Below are positions 1 through 11,880 of a stretch of DNA of 64,000 bases, piece by piece. Origin of the DNA: Nereocystis luetkeana (lineage: Eukaryota > Sar > Phaeophyceae > Laminariales > Laminariaceae); contig JARUPZ010000018.1 in NCBI GenBank assembly GCA_031213475.1, positions 10,439,894 through 10,503,893 of the forward strand, written 5' to 3'. The notes beneath the pieces are model-generated. The model saw only the letters and a program-made list of their open reading frames with translations, had not been told where the DNA came from and did not search any database. The position numbers were made by a program, and so were the translations under genes. The stretch's first letter is position 1; each line of letters begins with the position of its first letter.

Positions 1-19
1 GATTAAAAGTATTAAAACT

Positions 20-500
20 AGGCACACCTCGGACAGATCGTGATCTGTTTAGCACAGCTCCAACCCAGGAAACATGCCCTAGATCATGCAGGTTGTACGA
101 CTCCCACCCGGCAACATGAGCTAGATCCCGCAGATCATATAGAACAGGGATGCATCTCCCCTGAAAGATCTAGATGATCTGTAGATGATCTGTAGATGAT
201 CTGTACATTATTTGTCCGATGTGTGAAACCTTGTACCGGTATGCCGTATGCCAACCGTTAGTTCGTGCGTCTCCACTCAACGGCGGCGGACCTCAAGCCC
301 TTCATCAGCATTTTCACATGTACTGTGTCAGTATACTCAGTATCCCATAGAGATGAATTTCAGCGAGACACTGGAAGCGGGGCTTGGTGCACCCGGAACC
401 CGGTTGTGACATCCTCCGGTGTTGCCCCACTAGTTTTGTGACTGATCTATATACCTGCCATCAATTATCTAGATCAGTCATTGGGAATCGAGGATGTGTC
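20..500. repeat. GATC-rich dispersed repeat, copy 1
   Basis: Contains CGGACAGATCGTGATCTG, CAACCCAGGAAACATGCCCT, AGATCATGCAGGTTGTACGA, GACTCCCACCCGGCAACATG and a tandem TGTAGATGATC array. The second part to 500 shares TCTAGATCAGTCATTGGGAA and GTCCGAGGTGTGAAAC. The same blocks recur at ten other places in both orientations. Confidence 0.75.
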
Positions 501-1599
501 CGAGGTGTGAAACTACTGTAAGTCAATTACCTTATGAGATCGTTGAGTTTGCACAGGGGTTGCGATGGTTGTTCTTGATCGCTATTGACAGTTTTCTCGA
601 CAACGTAACGGTGCTAATGTCGAAATTTATATTTTGGGAAGGCTCTCGATCAGATCCTTTAGATAACGCTTATGTTGGATATTGGAAACCTTCCCGTTCT
701 GGAAAAATCGAGCTCTGAAAAACAATCGCACCCCTGTGCGAATTCAACGGTCCTCACGGTGGTTGGTTTCTACGTCGCCACCCAAGTAGTATCTAGCCAT
801 GGTTGCCAGCCAACTGAGCCCTACGATAAGTCGTTTAGAAACAACCTAATAGATACATTTACGCGTGCGAACGGATTCGTTTTACGTAAAGAAAAGTCTC
901 TTTGGGAAACCGTTCAGAAAGTCGAAAGAACATAATTTTGAAATTAGTCTACCACCACCCTATTTACTTGGTTTTAGGCTACTGTCATGAATGCACAAGC
1001 TACCTGATTGCTTGACACAGGAAACGAACTGGGTGATAGCGTTTCGCAAACACATCCCATAAAGAGAGGAAGAGGCTGTGGTTGATTATTATTTGATCTG
1101 CAGATTTTTTTCCCCGTCTATTTTCGTGGATGTATGGGGGACACTCGATTTTTCAGGTTGTATCCGTATCTTTCTCTCTAGGGAAGAACTATTTGACAGT
1201 ACTACAAAAACTTGGCTTGTCAGCCCCCCCGCCAGGACTTTGACCATACAGCAATGAATCCGACAAGTAGCCGACAAGAAATCTGCTCCAGGACGTGACC
1301 CTTTTTTTATGAGTCAATTGTTGATGGGAAACTCAACGAAAAATATCCCGAGATGAAAAAAAGGACGCCCAGTCTTCATTCTATGGGGCGCACGGTGCCG
1401 GAAATAAACGCGGCCGCAAGCCGAGCGATTTTTCACACCCGGTGCCATCGCCGAAGCGAACACCATCTGTGATCGGGCCTTGATGCAGCGGGAAGCGAGT
1501 CACCCATAGCGTTCAGATGCGAACGCATCACTGTTGTCTCACGTGAGAAAACGATCGAGTAAAAATACTCTACCGTATCACTCTGTCCCGAAATTTAGG

Positions 1600-2600
1600 T
1601 ATGGTTCGAGTATAAATATGAAAATAAACGGTTCCTTACATTTCCGGACAGAGTGGTAGGTACGTACGAGTATATACAGCGGCACCATGCAGAACTTCAG
1701 GCGCGTGGTGAATACAGACTTGGCCTCAAGGCTCAAGCCTAGCTGCACGCACAGCAACAACTTGCCCGTGAGCTATTAATAAAGGTGGGGCGCGCTTCCA
1801 CGAAGGTGCAGGCAGCGCCGCCGAAATCCCGGTCTCGGCGAAGTGCGGTATAGCAACACGCAACCGATTGTCGATACTGTGAGTGGGTATATTGTTGTTG
1901 TTGTTGTTGTTGTTTACAGGTGCCCAACAGCAGTAAACCAGGACCACATAGCCTTCGACTTGATCTGTACGAGATGTGTTTCACAGGGTGGGCAGCATTC
2001 TCGTGCTGCCGGCCGCCAATCTCAAGGGCCCCCCAGAAACGTGCGATTCGTTCGCGCTCGCGCGTGCGTGTCTATGATGCTGCTCTACGCTTTGGGCTTG
2101 GTTGTGCGCTGTCCAGCAGCACGTTTCGAGCAAAAAGCAAGGCTGAATTTTTTTCGGCTCGTCGCCGCAACATCGGCGCCCGCACTGCTTCTCATTTAAT
2201 TTTTGAGAGGCAGCATCATCTAACGGATTATTTGGTGGCAAAGTTTTTTTTTTCCCTGTCACGAATTGCCCAATTTCCTAAAGTTTTTTCCCCCCCCAGG
2301 TCTCGACCATGCGACATTCTTTGGACTTTTTTACGTACTAGCACGAATCCATACCCACTCCTAACAGTAGTTCCAAGAGCGGGTGGTGGTTGCCGTGGGC
2401 GTTGTCGTTACTCAAGCGGCATTCGTCTCGCTCCCTGTGCGTTGCAGCCAACGGTGGGTGTGGGACTTGCAATAGTTTTGACGCAGTAGTCTCCCCCCCC
2501 CCCGTAGTGTATATTCTGCATGTTGCGGAGTGCCGCCCGTCGGTATTCTGGAAATTACGTGGTAGTATGTTTTTTCCGTACTTCCGAAACTACAGTAGTA
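1600..2600 (+). other. Stretch without a supported gene; possible small spliced frame
   Basis: A TATA-like TATAAATA (1,611) precedes an ATG at 1,687 whose 27 codons end at donor CCC|GTGAGC. An acceptor TGTTTACAG at 1,918 follows a (TTG)n tract and opens a 190-codon frame in matching phase. The peptide matches nothing I know, has runs of Phe and Arg, and ends in low-complexity sequence. I do not call it a gene. Confidence 0.2.
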
Positions 2601-2615
2601 CTGTGGATTTGTCCC

Positions 2616-2975
2616 TTTATTTTGAGAGTTTTTTGTCCAGGTGGAGCTGAACAAAATGGGCACAGGCGTGCAGACAGTCCATGTAAAGCAGTTGTGTTGT
2701 ATCCATCGTGTAGAGCCAGACGTCAACACCAGCGGATGGAGAATGCACTCACAGTAGTGTCTCATCGAACGCCTCCAGTCATATGAAGTCATCATGTAGT
2801 CCTCACTTGTCCATGCTGTCCATATCAAGCCATAAGAGTAGAGGGGAAAGGCAGCAAAGCCCAACGAATTCGCTCAAGTAGAATGCGGCCAAATACCGTA
2901 ATCAAGCCTTGCTACCACTGGGAGTCTCCAAGCTTCCCAAATTGCCATCGCGATCGTATCTTGAGCAAGCACAAT
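2616..2975 (+). repeat. Dispersed repeat, family D, copy 1
   Basis: Blocks AAAATGGGCACAGGC, CTCATCGAACGCCTCCAGTC, GAATTCGCTCAAGTAGAATG and TTGCCATCGCGATCGTAT recur in order at 5,400-5,755 with scattered differences. It has no persistent open frame. Confidence 0.75.
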
Positions 2976-3239
2976 CAACATCCTCCCTTCTCTGACCTCG
3001 ATATGGGTTATACCATATCAACCATTCACTTAGACACACCATTACTGCCTCCCCTGTGCAGTGAGCAGGAGATACAGCATTGCAGTACCATTTGCGATCG
3101 TATCTCGTACAAGCACAACCAACATCCTCCCTGCTCTGTACTCGACACGGGCGATACCATAGTAACCATTCACTTAGACACACAATTACTGCCTTCCCTG
3201 CGCAGTGAGGAGGAGATAAAACATGGCAGTACCATGATG
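2950..3239 (+). repeat. Tandem duplication, two units of 144 bp
   Basis: Unit 1 starts GATCGTATCTTGAGCAAGCA, unit 2 GATCGTATCTCGTACAAGCA exactly 144 bases later. Both carry ACCATTCACTTAGACACACC-like text and end in a GCAGTACCAT block. 144 is a multiple of three, so a frame stays open through it without meaning a gene. Confidence 0.75.
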
Positions 3240-5400
3240 AATCAAGACCATGAAAACCTCAAACCGAACTCCGGATTCCAACAACCAAATTCCGAATTTA
3301 AGCGCGATATCGTATCATCGACTTCTTCAAATACATGTGTCTAACTGTGCGGAGTACCAAAGTGACGAATTAAGTCCCTCCTGAACAGTTAATTTGTCGT
3401 AAAGCAAGGCAATGGCATGATCAGTTCAAATCCAACACGAAAAGCAAAAACCGAATTCCAGAACCAAATTCCAAAATCAATTTCCCAAACCTCACCAATT
3501 TGTCGAAATCCAAACCCTCAAATGCCAATCAATGTATCATTTCAGGAGCATATCTATCACAAGTGTTCATAGGAAAGTCCCAGTAATTTCAAGTCGACAT
3601 CCCACGGGGCGCATTACGATGCTGATCATGGTCGGTACGATGTTGTAATACGTCCACCAGTTTCATCTTAATTCAGAACCCCAGGAACCTTCCAGGAAAC
3701 GTCCTACTAAGCTATTCGTATGTCGCCTGTCAAATGTTTGTCGTGCTCACACCTGCCCGAGCCACTCATCATTCAAGCGCGACGCACTTTTGCACTCTAT
3801 TGAAAAATTCCGAGCCTTTTCCACACAAGAAAACTTGATGCATGGTGGGGCTCTGACCCACGCAAAACAAGCTCAGAAGAGGACGATATGTTCACCAAGC
3901 AGCACTGACTCTAAGTACGTCCTTGTAACCACCAGACAGTCGCAAGTGCGATAAAAGGACAAAAGCTCGTCATCAACGATTTTCCAACAACAATGAAGAC
4001 TTTATACTACAGTAGTATCGATCAGACTACATCAGCACTTGTGCAACCAACAGCGCACGCAATCTCACCGCTGGGTACTCAACGAGCTGAGACAAGACTG
4101 CTTGCAGCGCCAGTAACTGCGCTCGCAATCCGGTATATTTTGTCTTACCCATACCCATCATTTTCGTCCAAATCTCCAGTCCAATTCCATCCGCCCAAGT
4201 CCTCTACCAGGTATCATTATCCTGCGCTACGCGAACGTACAATGAAAAACGAACGCAAAAAACAACACAACTGTTCATAAGCAAGAAGTCAACCCAACGC
4301 TAACTCATAAGACCTACATTGAACTGTAAAACAGTGATATCTCGTCCGGGGGCGGGGGGAAAGGGGAGACGCAAAATGCACTTCATTCTGGGCTGAAGGG
4401 CGGGAAGCCGTCCCCTCCCAAGTTCCAGCGCCCTCTAGCATCCATGCCCATCCTGGTCCCAACACCACCATGCTGTGGATAATGTTGCCGCCCATCTCCT
4501 CCGCACCTGCTTGCTCTCCTGCTGCTGCTACTGTTGCTGCTGTTGATGCTCACCGGCTGTACCGCTCTGGATGCGGCCCCGTTGTTGATCACCATCCTGA
4601 CAGTCGGGAGGTTGTTCCCCCAACTCTCTGGTGGTGCGACACGAGACCTCCGGCTGTTGCTTCGGCGGCGGCGGCAGCTGCCACTGGCGTTGCTGTTCGT
4701 CCGGCCTGTCCCCCTCCCCCTCTTCCTTTTTATCCTCCTCCTCTTCTTCTCGTTTCTCTCCTCCTCTCTTTCCTCTTCCTCCTCTTCCATTTCTCGCATT
4801 ACACAGGCGCTTCTTGCACCAGCACCAAGCGGGTTGGCAGAGCGCCCTGTCGCGCACTCATACCCCCCTCGGGTGGCGGTTCCAGCGGCGAAATCGGCTG
4901 CGGCTACGGTAGCGCTGTTACCGGCGGCGGCTTTGTCGGCGACGGTAGCAGCGGTGCCGAATCCAGCAGTTTCCCCTCTCCTTCCGGTTATTTTCTCTCT
5001 GTCCCTCTTCCTTTTCCCTTTTCCACTTTTGGCCCACCTTTTCGAGATGTGTAGATCTGGCCTCTTGAGTGGGGCCTTTTGGTCTGCGACAACGATCTGT
5101 GCTGGTGAGCTAGCGGACCAAAGCGCCTTTTAATACGCAATGTCGTGTGCCAGAACAACCCTGTCGGCGCGCAGCGTCAGCAGCTCCTGCATTCGTTTAA
5201 TCTCTCTCTTCATTTCCAATTATTCCCGGAGGGCGCATCTCGTGCTGTCCTCAGCTCCTGCTCCATAATCGCGGTCAACTCCATCTACCACGACGAAGGA
5301 TCTCTCCCACCCTACCCGAGGGTGTGCTCTCACCGAAACAATCCCAGCTTAAACGGGCCGCAGCGTCGACGATATGGTGTTGCTTTGTCCCTCAAGCCAG
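3240..5400. other. Stretch without a supported gene
   Basis: Mostly unique sequence. From 4,340 to 5,130 it becomes GC-rich with purine/pyrimidine asymmetry, giving Glu/Lys/Arg-rich minus-strand frames. A minus-strand fragment at about 5,130-5,290 (MELTAIMEQELRTAR, then EIKRMQELLTLRADRVVLA in another frame) looks like decayed coiled-coil coding sequence, similar in style to that at 8.2-9.2 kb. Confidence 0.4.
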
Positions 5401-5755
5401 AGAGTTTTTTTCCCGGTGGAGCGGAGAAAAATGGGCACAGGCTTCAGAACAGTTAGTATACACCAGTTGTATTACATACACCGTGTAGAGCCTCACTTCA
5501 ACACCAGCAGGTGGAGAAGGCACTCACGGTAGTCTCATCGAAGGCCTTCAGCCATATCAAGTCATCATACAGTCCTCAGCAGTCTATGCAGTCCTTATTG
5601 AGCCATAGAAGAGAGGGGCACGGCAGCAAGTCCAAAGAATTCGCTGAAGTAGAATGCGGCTAAAGACCATAATAAAGCCTTGCTAGCACTGGAAGTCCCC
5701 AACCTTCCAAAGATGCCATCGCGATCGTCTCTTGTACAAGCACAATCAACAAGTA
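5400..5755 (+). repeat. Dispersed repeat, family D, copy 2
   Basis: Direct diverged copy of the element at 2,616: AAAATGGGCACAGGCTTCAG, CTCATCGAAGGCCTTCAGCC, GAATTCGCTGAAGTAGAATG and GATGCCATCGCGATCGTCT. Confidence 0.75.
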
Positions 5756-6244
5756 CTGACTTTCATGCAGCGCCAACGAAAATCATTGACGTGCTACTCC
5801 CCAACAAAGATGGTAACTGACGATATGCGGTCAGTGCGGTCAGTTACCGACGGACGTGCGGCCTGCTGTTTTTGCCATCAGCTGACCGCGTCTCCTATTC
5901 CCTACCTACAAAACAAACTCGATATCTCTCTGGAAACCCCACGGATTCGTAACAGGTACCAAGTATACACGGCATACGTAGCGGCTGATAGTAGCTGTGT
6001 CTACTGTACTCGTAGCATGGTGTCACACGATGTTGATGTTTCCCCCCCCTACATGCGTAATTTTGTTTGTTCGCCCTCCAAACGGCAAACGAAAAAAACG
6101 TTTTGGTGAAGCGGGGACGTTTCGCTCGTGTCCCCGGATCTACCGTCAGTTGCCCTCAGGTCGGCGAGTTGCCCACTGGCGGTACGGTCGGTTGATAAAT
6201 TGCGGTTAGTTACCATATTTGCTCCGCATGTACCTTTTTTGTTG

Positions 6245-6770
6245 TAGGACTAATATTGACTACGCCGGCCAACAACATACTGACCACCGTATTCTACCAC
6301 CGATCTGAAGCTATCCCCCCTACTCCCTACTACCACGTGTGTGCCTGGCCTGTCTCATCCTGTTCGTTTTGTCGTGAGCAGCTCCACAGTACAATTTCAG
6401 CAATGGCGATGAGGGCAACAGGCCGTGGGTCTGGGACCAAGAGCACAACGCTCTGGACCACAAGGGGCGGTCGTGGCCACTACGTTAGGCCGTTGCAGCT
6501 GACACTACAAAAGGTTTCGTAATAGGGAGGGTGGACAGGATTAATTGGCCAAGCCACCCCATAGGTTTATCGCAGGCGTCACAAGTAATAGTGGGGTCAT
6601 GATACTTTTATTGGCGTGAGCAATGTGGTCGGACCCTGAAACATATCGTCGGTCGATTAATGGAAGGGATTCCACACGGAGTACACGATGCACACGAATG
6701 GCCACACAGTATGGGGAGCAATGCCGTGTGTGGTATTGAAGCAATGGTGCTGGGTTGAGGGGGGGGGTAG
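6245..6770 (+). repeat. Dispersed repeat, family P4, copy 1, ends in poly-G
   Basis: Shares with 15,270-15,855 long near-identical blocks such as CTGACCACCGTATTCTACCA, GTGTGCCTGGCCTGTCTCAT and GAGGGTGGACAGGATTAATT, then a more diverged part, and ends in nine G. I see no open frame that is conserved between the copies. Confidence 0.8.
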
Positions 6771-7884
6771 ATAGTGATGTATTGAGAAAGTACATGGATA
6801 CGGCACTCCATACCTCCTCCACTCAGCTTCTCCAGCTAGTTGCACATAAATTCCACAATTCTTCCTGCGTATTTGTGTATTGGCGTACTTCGCATTATAT
6901 CTCGTCCGGATACCCACCACCTGCAGCATTAGTCATGGCTTTCAAGTTTTTGCCCAAGGAAATGAAGCCCGAATGGCCTGGTTACACCGCTAACGATTTC
7001 TGTAGAGCTATCTGTATATCAAGAGAGGCATGCATGACGAACATGTGCGTGCACTTGGCATCATACTTTTAGTCTCCGCGAGCTCGACATATTTCCTCGA
7101 TGTGGATGAGATTTGTAATTCCTGGAAGGGAGCTCTTGGCTTGCTCGTGCCTTCCCTAGTTCTCCAGTTTACTGGTGTTTGTATAAGCAAACTTCCGAAC
7201 GTGTCCGAAACTCGCCAAATCGCCATAAAACAATATACTGGTGGGTTTTACGCCAATTGACAGTAGAACATCAGACCCCACAAACCATGAAGGGAGATAC
7301 CTATTTCTGTCACGGTATACCGTTTTATGTCAAACGGCCCAAGACCCCGAAGCTTACTGACATACAAACTGCCTAAGCTATATCAAGTGGCAGCAAGGAA
7401 CAGCAGCATATTATTCAAGATCGTTCTGGCAAGAAACGCAACAGCAGCAACAGCAACAGCAGCAAACCACGATAGTTACCCCCGAGTCGCACAAGGCAAT
7501 ATGCTAAAGGAAGGCCACAATAGACGGATCCAGCACCAAACACACGAGGTCACCACCACAAGGAGCGATATCACGGTAGCGCAAATCAGAATTTAACCCA
7601 GGTGGAGTAAGCGACATACTCCACAGACGGAGTGCGTGAGAGCAACAACAGCAAACAGCAGCGCCAGTAGCAGAAGAACCTCAAGACGACTCTGAATCAC
7701 TGATAAAAAACAGATCGCAGGCAAAGCACCGGCGCCGAACCCAGCATAAGGCAAAAGGGGCTACGTACGATAGCAACTATCATCATCGCGCACAGAAGAA
7801 GCTGCGGCTAGCTGCCTCATCCACCAGCCACCATCAGTACGCAAGCATCAGCCACCAGCAGCACGTGCCAATCGCGTCTCGCCG

Positions 7885-8190
7885 AGTCGTGGCCGTCGTG
7901 TCACTCGCCGAGCGGTGGCCGTCTCGCCGAGCCGTGGCCGTCGCGTCAAGCCGTGAGCATCGCGTTGCGCCGAGCCGTCGCCGTCGGGTCGAGTCGTCGT
8001 CGTCGCGTTGAGCCGTGGCCGTCGCGCGAGCCGTGGCCATCGCGTCACATCTAGCCGTGGCCATCGCGTCTCACCGAGCCGTGGCTGTCGCACCTCTCTG
8101 AGCCGTGGCCATCGCGCCGAGACGTGGCCTTCGCGTCTCACCGAGCCGTGGCCGTCGCGCCGATTCGTGGCCGTCGCGCCGATGATAAAT
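7885..8190. repeat. Degenerate minisatellite of about 15-27 bp units
   Basis: Repeated GCCGTGGCCGTCGCG and GAGCCGTGGCCATCGCGTC units. On the minus strand they read as Arg/Pro/Trp/Leu-rich peptide in several frames. It adjoins the decayed coiled-coil frame and may be its continuation. Confidence 0.7.
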
Positions 8191-8220
8191 CTGCTGCTGC
8201 CGCTGTCGCTTCCGCTTGCC

Positions 8221-9185
8221 TATAGGGGCAGCGAGGCGTGGCCTTGACGCTTCGACGCGATTGACCTCCTCCACCTGGCCTCTGCTTCTCGCACTTGCTC
8301 CTCCTTGTCTTGCCGAGGACTGCTTATCACGGAGCACATCTCGGCCTGCATTAGGGACATCGGGTTAGCTGCTTCGCGCGGCTTCCTTGGCAGTACTGGC
8401 GGCCGCAGTTGCCATTTCCATAATGGTTTCAAGCTCAGCCACCTTGCACGTCAAATCAGCCACGTCGCACGCCGCCTGCGCGCGCAGAGACTCTTTACGA
8501 ATCAACACGTCGGTCGCAAGACTTGGTTCCGCTCGAAGCGCCACCGTCACTTCTTCCGTGCCTTTTTGTCACCCAGCTGCGTTGCTATAACCGCGCTCCG
8601 GGACTTCGGCGAAAGCGCGCTTGTTTGTCGGCTACGCCTTCTCGGTAAGCCCGCTCGGTGACCTCGGTAAACGCCGCTATCTTTTCCTCGGATGCCTCGT
8701 TCTTATTGGTATTTCTTTCTTCTGCCCACTTTTTACGTCCTTTCTCCGCACGCGTGAGCGCCCCACGGGCGTTCTCGATTTATAGTAGAAGCGCCTTCCT
8801 GAGTCTGGCGGCTTCGTCGCTCAGAGTCGGAATCTTGCGCTCGTGCTTCGGGATCCTCTCGGCCGCTTTTTGGGCGATATTTCTCATCTCGGTCGACGCG
8901 TCAATCGGAGGCTGCTTTGAGCTCAGTCGTTCACGAGGCCAATCCCCTGCACGATCATTCCAGTTCCTCGCGGAGCTTGGTCTCCAGCCCCAGTGACTGC
9001 TTCAGCCTAGACGTGTTGGCTTGCATCACATCCTCGATCAGGCCCGGTCTATATACAATCGCGGATCTCTCGCGATCAACGTCCTTCTTCAAGTGCACCG
9101 CTGCGCCCTCCACGACTTTTGCCGCTCGCCGTAGAGCCCCCGCAATCCTAGGTAGACTGCCAATCGGGCTCACTGTGATCCACAC
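8221..9185 (-). pseudogene. Decayed coiled-coil reading frame
   Basis: Minus-strand fragments in shifting frames share one style: RAAKVVEGAAVHLKKDVDRE and TSRLKQSLGLETKLREELE at 8,955-9,185; EMRNIAQKAAERIPKHERKI and ALTRAEKGRKKWAEERNTNK further on; then LRAQAACDVADLTCKVAELE near 8,430. Heptad-like Leu/Ala/Glu/Lys spacing suggests one long coiled-coil protein, now broken by stops and frameshifts. A retroelement structural protein is one possibility; I cannot name it. Confidence 0.4.
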
Positions 9186-9349
9186 GCACAGACAAGCGCC
9201 CGTGCGATTGGCTTGCCTGCGCAGTTGGCGGAAAGGGATTCAGCACGGCAAGGCAAGGCGGCTGTCTCGAAGTACTGGCATCGAATTGCTATATTATTTA
9301 GCAGTTATGGGAGCCACTGCATCAATGCTGGAGAGGTAGGACATGTTGT

Positions 9350-9419
9350 TTATAAAGGATAGACCAGTGAGCTACTCAGTCAGCGCTGACTGAGAAGCTC
9401 AGTGGTCTATCCTTTATAA
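9350..9419. repeat. Palindrome built from a tRNA-like 5' half, copy 1
   Basis: Arms of 35 bases about a CAGC/GCTG centre at 9,384/9,385 with two mismatches. The right arm reads AGCTCAGTGGTCTATCC, like a tRNA D-arm with internal promoter box A. Predicted to form a long hairpin. It is part of a 198-bp tandem duplication with the next copy. Confidence 0.75.
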
Positions 9420-9546
9420 GCGAACAAAAGAAGTACCTTTGGGCTCGATACGGCCTCCCGCCGATAACATCCTCCGGGGTTGATCAAGCCCCTAATCAGC
9501 GCCTGGTTTTTCCTTCATATTGTCCCCCTCCCTAGTCGTGAGTTCT

Positions 9547-9618
9547 TTTATAAAGGATAAACCACTGAGCTACTCAGTCAGCGCTGACTGAGTAGCTCAG
9601 TGGTCTATCCTTTATAAA
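9547..9618. repeat. Palindrome built from a tRNA-like 5' half, copy 2
   Basis: Arms of 36 bases around 9,582/9,583 with a single mismatch. Right arm GAGTAGCTCAGTGGTCTATC. Followed by CGAACAAAAGAAGTAC and GGGCTCGATACGGCCTCCCG as in copy 1, exactly 198 bases later. Confidence 0.8.
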
Positions 9619-9854
9619 CGAACAAAAGAAGTACTTTTGGGCTCGATACGGCCTCCCGCCGATAACATCCTCCGGGGTTGATCAAGCCTCTAATCAGCGC
9701 CTGGTTTTTCCTTCCTATAGTCCCCCTCCCTAGTCGTGAGTTCTTTTACTCAAGTGGTTCACTCCACTTCCGACTCTCTGGTCGAGTGTTCTTTATCGTG
9801 GTTCTCTCCACCTGATTTCCCTTTTTCTACCCACGGCAGAAAAAGCGGAAATAC

Positions 9855-9965
9855 GACGTCTGGCGGGACTCGAACCCCGGACTTCTTTTGTTCGATTATG
9901 AAGGATAGACCACTGAGTTATACAGTCAGCGCTGACTGAATAGCTCAGTGGTCTATCCTTTATAA
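9855..9965 (-). repeat. tRNA-derived element with inverted 5' half, copy 3
   Basis: On the minus strand from 9,930 leftward: AACTCAGTGGTCTATCC (box A-like) and, 30 bases on, GGGGTTCGAGTCCCGCCAG (box B / T-arm). To the right of the centre at 9,930/9,931 the first 35 bases are repeated inverted. It shows the tRNA origin of copies 1 and 2 most clearly. D-arm and acceptor pairing are poor, so it is not a working tRNA. Confidence 0.7.
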
Positions 9966-9979
9966 ACGAACAGGACATA

Positions 9980-11700
9980 GAGCATGGAAATATTGGTAAG
10001 AACCTAGAGAACGACGCCTTCGTTCGCATGTAATGTGTCGGGCGCGTAGTTTTCTTCGCTGTCGTTTTTGGGGCGCTGGCGATTCCGCTCCGTCTGACGG
10101 GGTGTTGGATCAAAACAAAGAAGAAGCGTATACAGTATTATTTGGGACATGCTTTGTTACTTTTTTTGTGGTGCCACGCGTCTCAAAGCGATGCTCACGT
10201 GCTTCCAGCGACAAAATATCAGGCTTGCTACACGGCGATCAACTGGAGGTTGGGACGTTTGCACAGCCGTGCCAGAACTCACGTGTTGAGTAACCCCCCT
10301 CCCCCACCCCTTCAACTTGCCAAACAAGCACTCTAAAAACCGGAAAAGGGTAGGAGCGTCACTTTTTAGGGCTATGTGTTCCTCTTGTCAGCGGCTCAGA
10401 GTTACTCGCGCGATTGGCTTCCCCAATTCTTTTGCCGACCTAAGATTTTTCACGTTTTTCGGTTTGGTGATACTGGTAAGACCACCATAGGATCGTTTTA
10501 CGCTTCGCCAAACCCGACAGCTTCAAGTCCGTTTCGGAGTGAGGTACGGAGCCACTCGCGTGAATTGCTTAAACCCGGCAGTAAAAATTGGGGTACGCCA
10601 TAAAGTGGGGGTACCCCCTGCCGTAGCCACTCGCCTGGGAGGCGTTTGCTTGCTGGCTATAAGTTGGAGGCAATGCCTGTGCCGCTGTGTACGACCGACT
10701 ACTGCACGAAAAGCGTTTCGTAAGATCGACACCGTACAACAGTCCAAGCCAGCACAGGAAAGGTATCTATACTACAGTGGCATACCAGGTATACTATTGA
10801 TTTAGCAGACATACGCGACATACGTACAATGCGCAATACGATTTGATGTGTCGTAATTTTGCTGGAGCGGTTGGCCATGACAAACGCCGACATGTGTACG
10901 AGTACCCTTCCGTACAAGGCAAGCCGCATTCCATCGATCATAGACCACTACAGAAAAGCACAGCTTTCAAATTCCACGGCGGTCTATAAACATGAGGTGA
11001 AAGTGCCTTACGGCCGTGCGGCACGCTTTTTCCTATCCCTTGATGCAGTAGAGGCGCATTCAAGATTCAAGGCTTGGCCAGAAAAGGATGCCACACCACC
11101 TTCACCGTCTGACACCAGTGCAGTATACGCGCGGTCCTCCTACAGCAATCGTATCATTCATGTCAGATGAGGGCCAAAATAAACTTCTTGCCTGCTTCAC
11201 AAATATTTCAGAACGTGCTCGAAAATGCCGAGCTCCTGCACCCCCACGACTTTCTTAACCACACACTCGACGTCGTCGTCATCATCTCCATCCCAAGCTC
11301 GTGCCCTCCGCGATTCCCTGCTAAATCGATTCCTCGGTCGCCGACGTTACCGGCTGCATCATCATGTCCCTCCCTTCCCCCAGCCCTCGCGAGCTTCGCC
11401 GGGCGAGACGCTACGTCCTGCTCCGGAGCGTCTCGCTCCGGAAGGTCTTTTCCGGAACGTCTCGCTCCGGAAGGCTTGACTTCGCCTTGATGAAGCGATT
11501 GCGGCACAATAGCACCAACCTCCGTCGTCGTCAAACCCTGGTCTTGGCCAGCAGAGCTCGTACGGATGGGTTACTGACCCCGTGTACCGAGGAATCCAAC
11601 AACACGTGCCCCTCTAGGACGTCTAAGTGCACCACCTCCTCCGCGGTGTAGCCGTTGCCGTCGACAGCACTCTCGTCCGCGCCGCACCTGAGCTATAGGG
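9980..11700. other. Stretch without a supported gene
   Basis: A 103-codon plus-strand frame at 10,859-11,170 (STAVYKHEVKVPYGRAARFF and nearby) has ordinary amino-acid use but no recognisable family. At 11,400-11,480 an inverted-repeat cluster of CCGGAGCGTCTCGCTCCGG occurs twice. Nothing else stands out. Confidence 0.3.
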
Positions 11701-11701
11701 G

Positions 11702-11880
11702 TAAAAGACCGATCGATCGTTTCATTACCTGGGGATCCAGGGAGATGTGTTTTTTTAGGTGTTCACGCCCAAGCGTTTCTGTAAAAGAAACGTTCGAAGT
11801 GTGGTTCGAACCCGTGACCTGGACGACGTCAAAGGTAAAGGTGTTACCTACTGAGCTAGCGGGATAAAAGACCGATAGAT
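11702..11880 (-). mobile_element. tRNA-derived SINE with target-site duplication
   Basis: On the minus strand the element starts CCCGCTAGCTCAGTAGGTAA (box A) and carries GGTCACGGGTTCGAACCACA (box B), then about 80 bases of unrelated tail. The 16-base direct repeats TAAAAGACCGATCGAT at 11,702 and TAAAAGACCGATAGAT at 11,865 (one mismatch) flank it. D-stem pairing is broken, so it is a retroposon and not a tRNA gene. No A tail is seen. Confidence 0.75.

Noticed and set aside
4470..5133. Plus-strand frames rich in Leu, Ser and Pro, and minus-strand Glu/Arg-rich frames
   Set aside because: Low-complexity purine/pyrimidine asymmetry keeps several frames open on both strands; no conserved motif or splice structure could be found.
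11800..11866. Functional tRNA gene on the minus strand
   Set aside because: Box A and box B are present but the D stem and acceptor stem do not pair, and flanking duplications show a retroposed copy.
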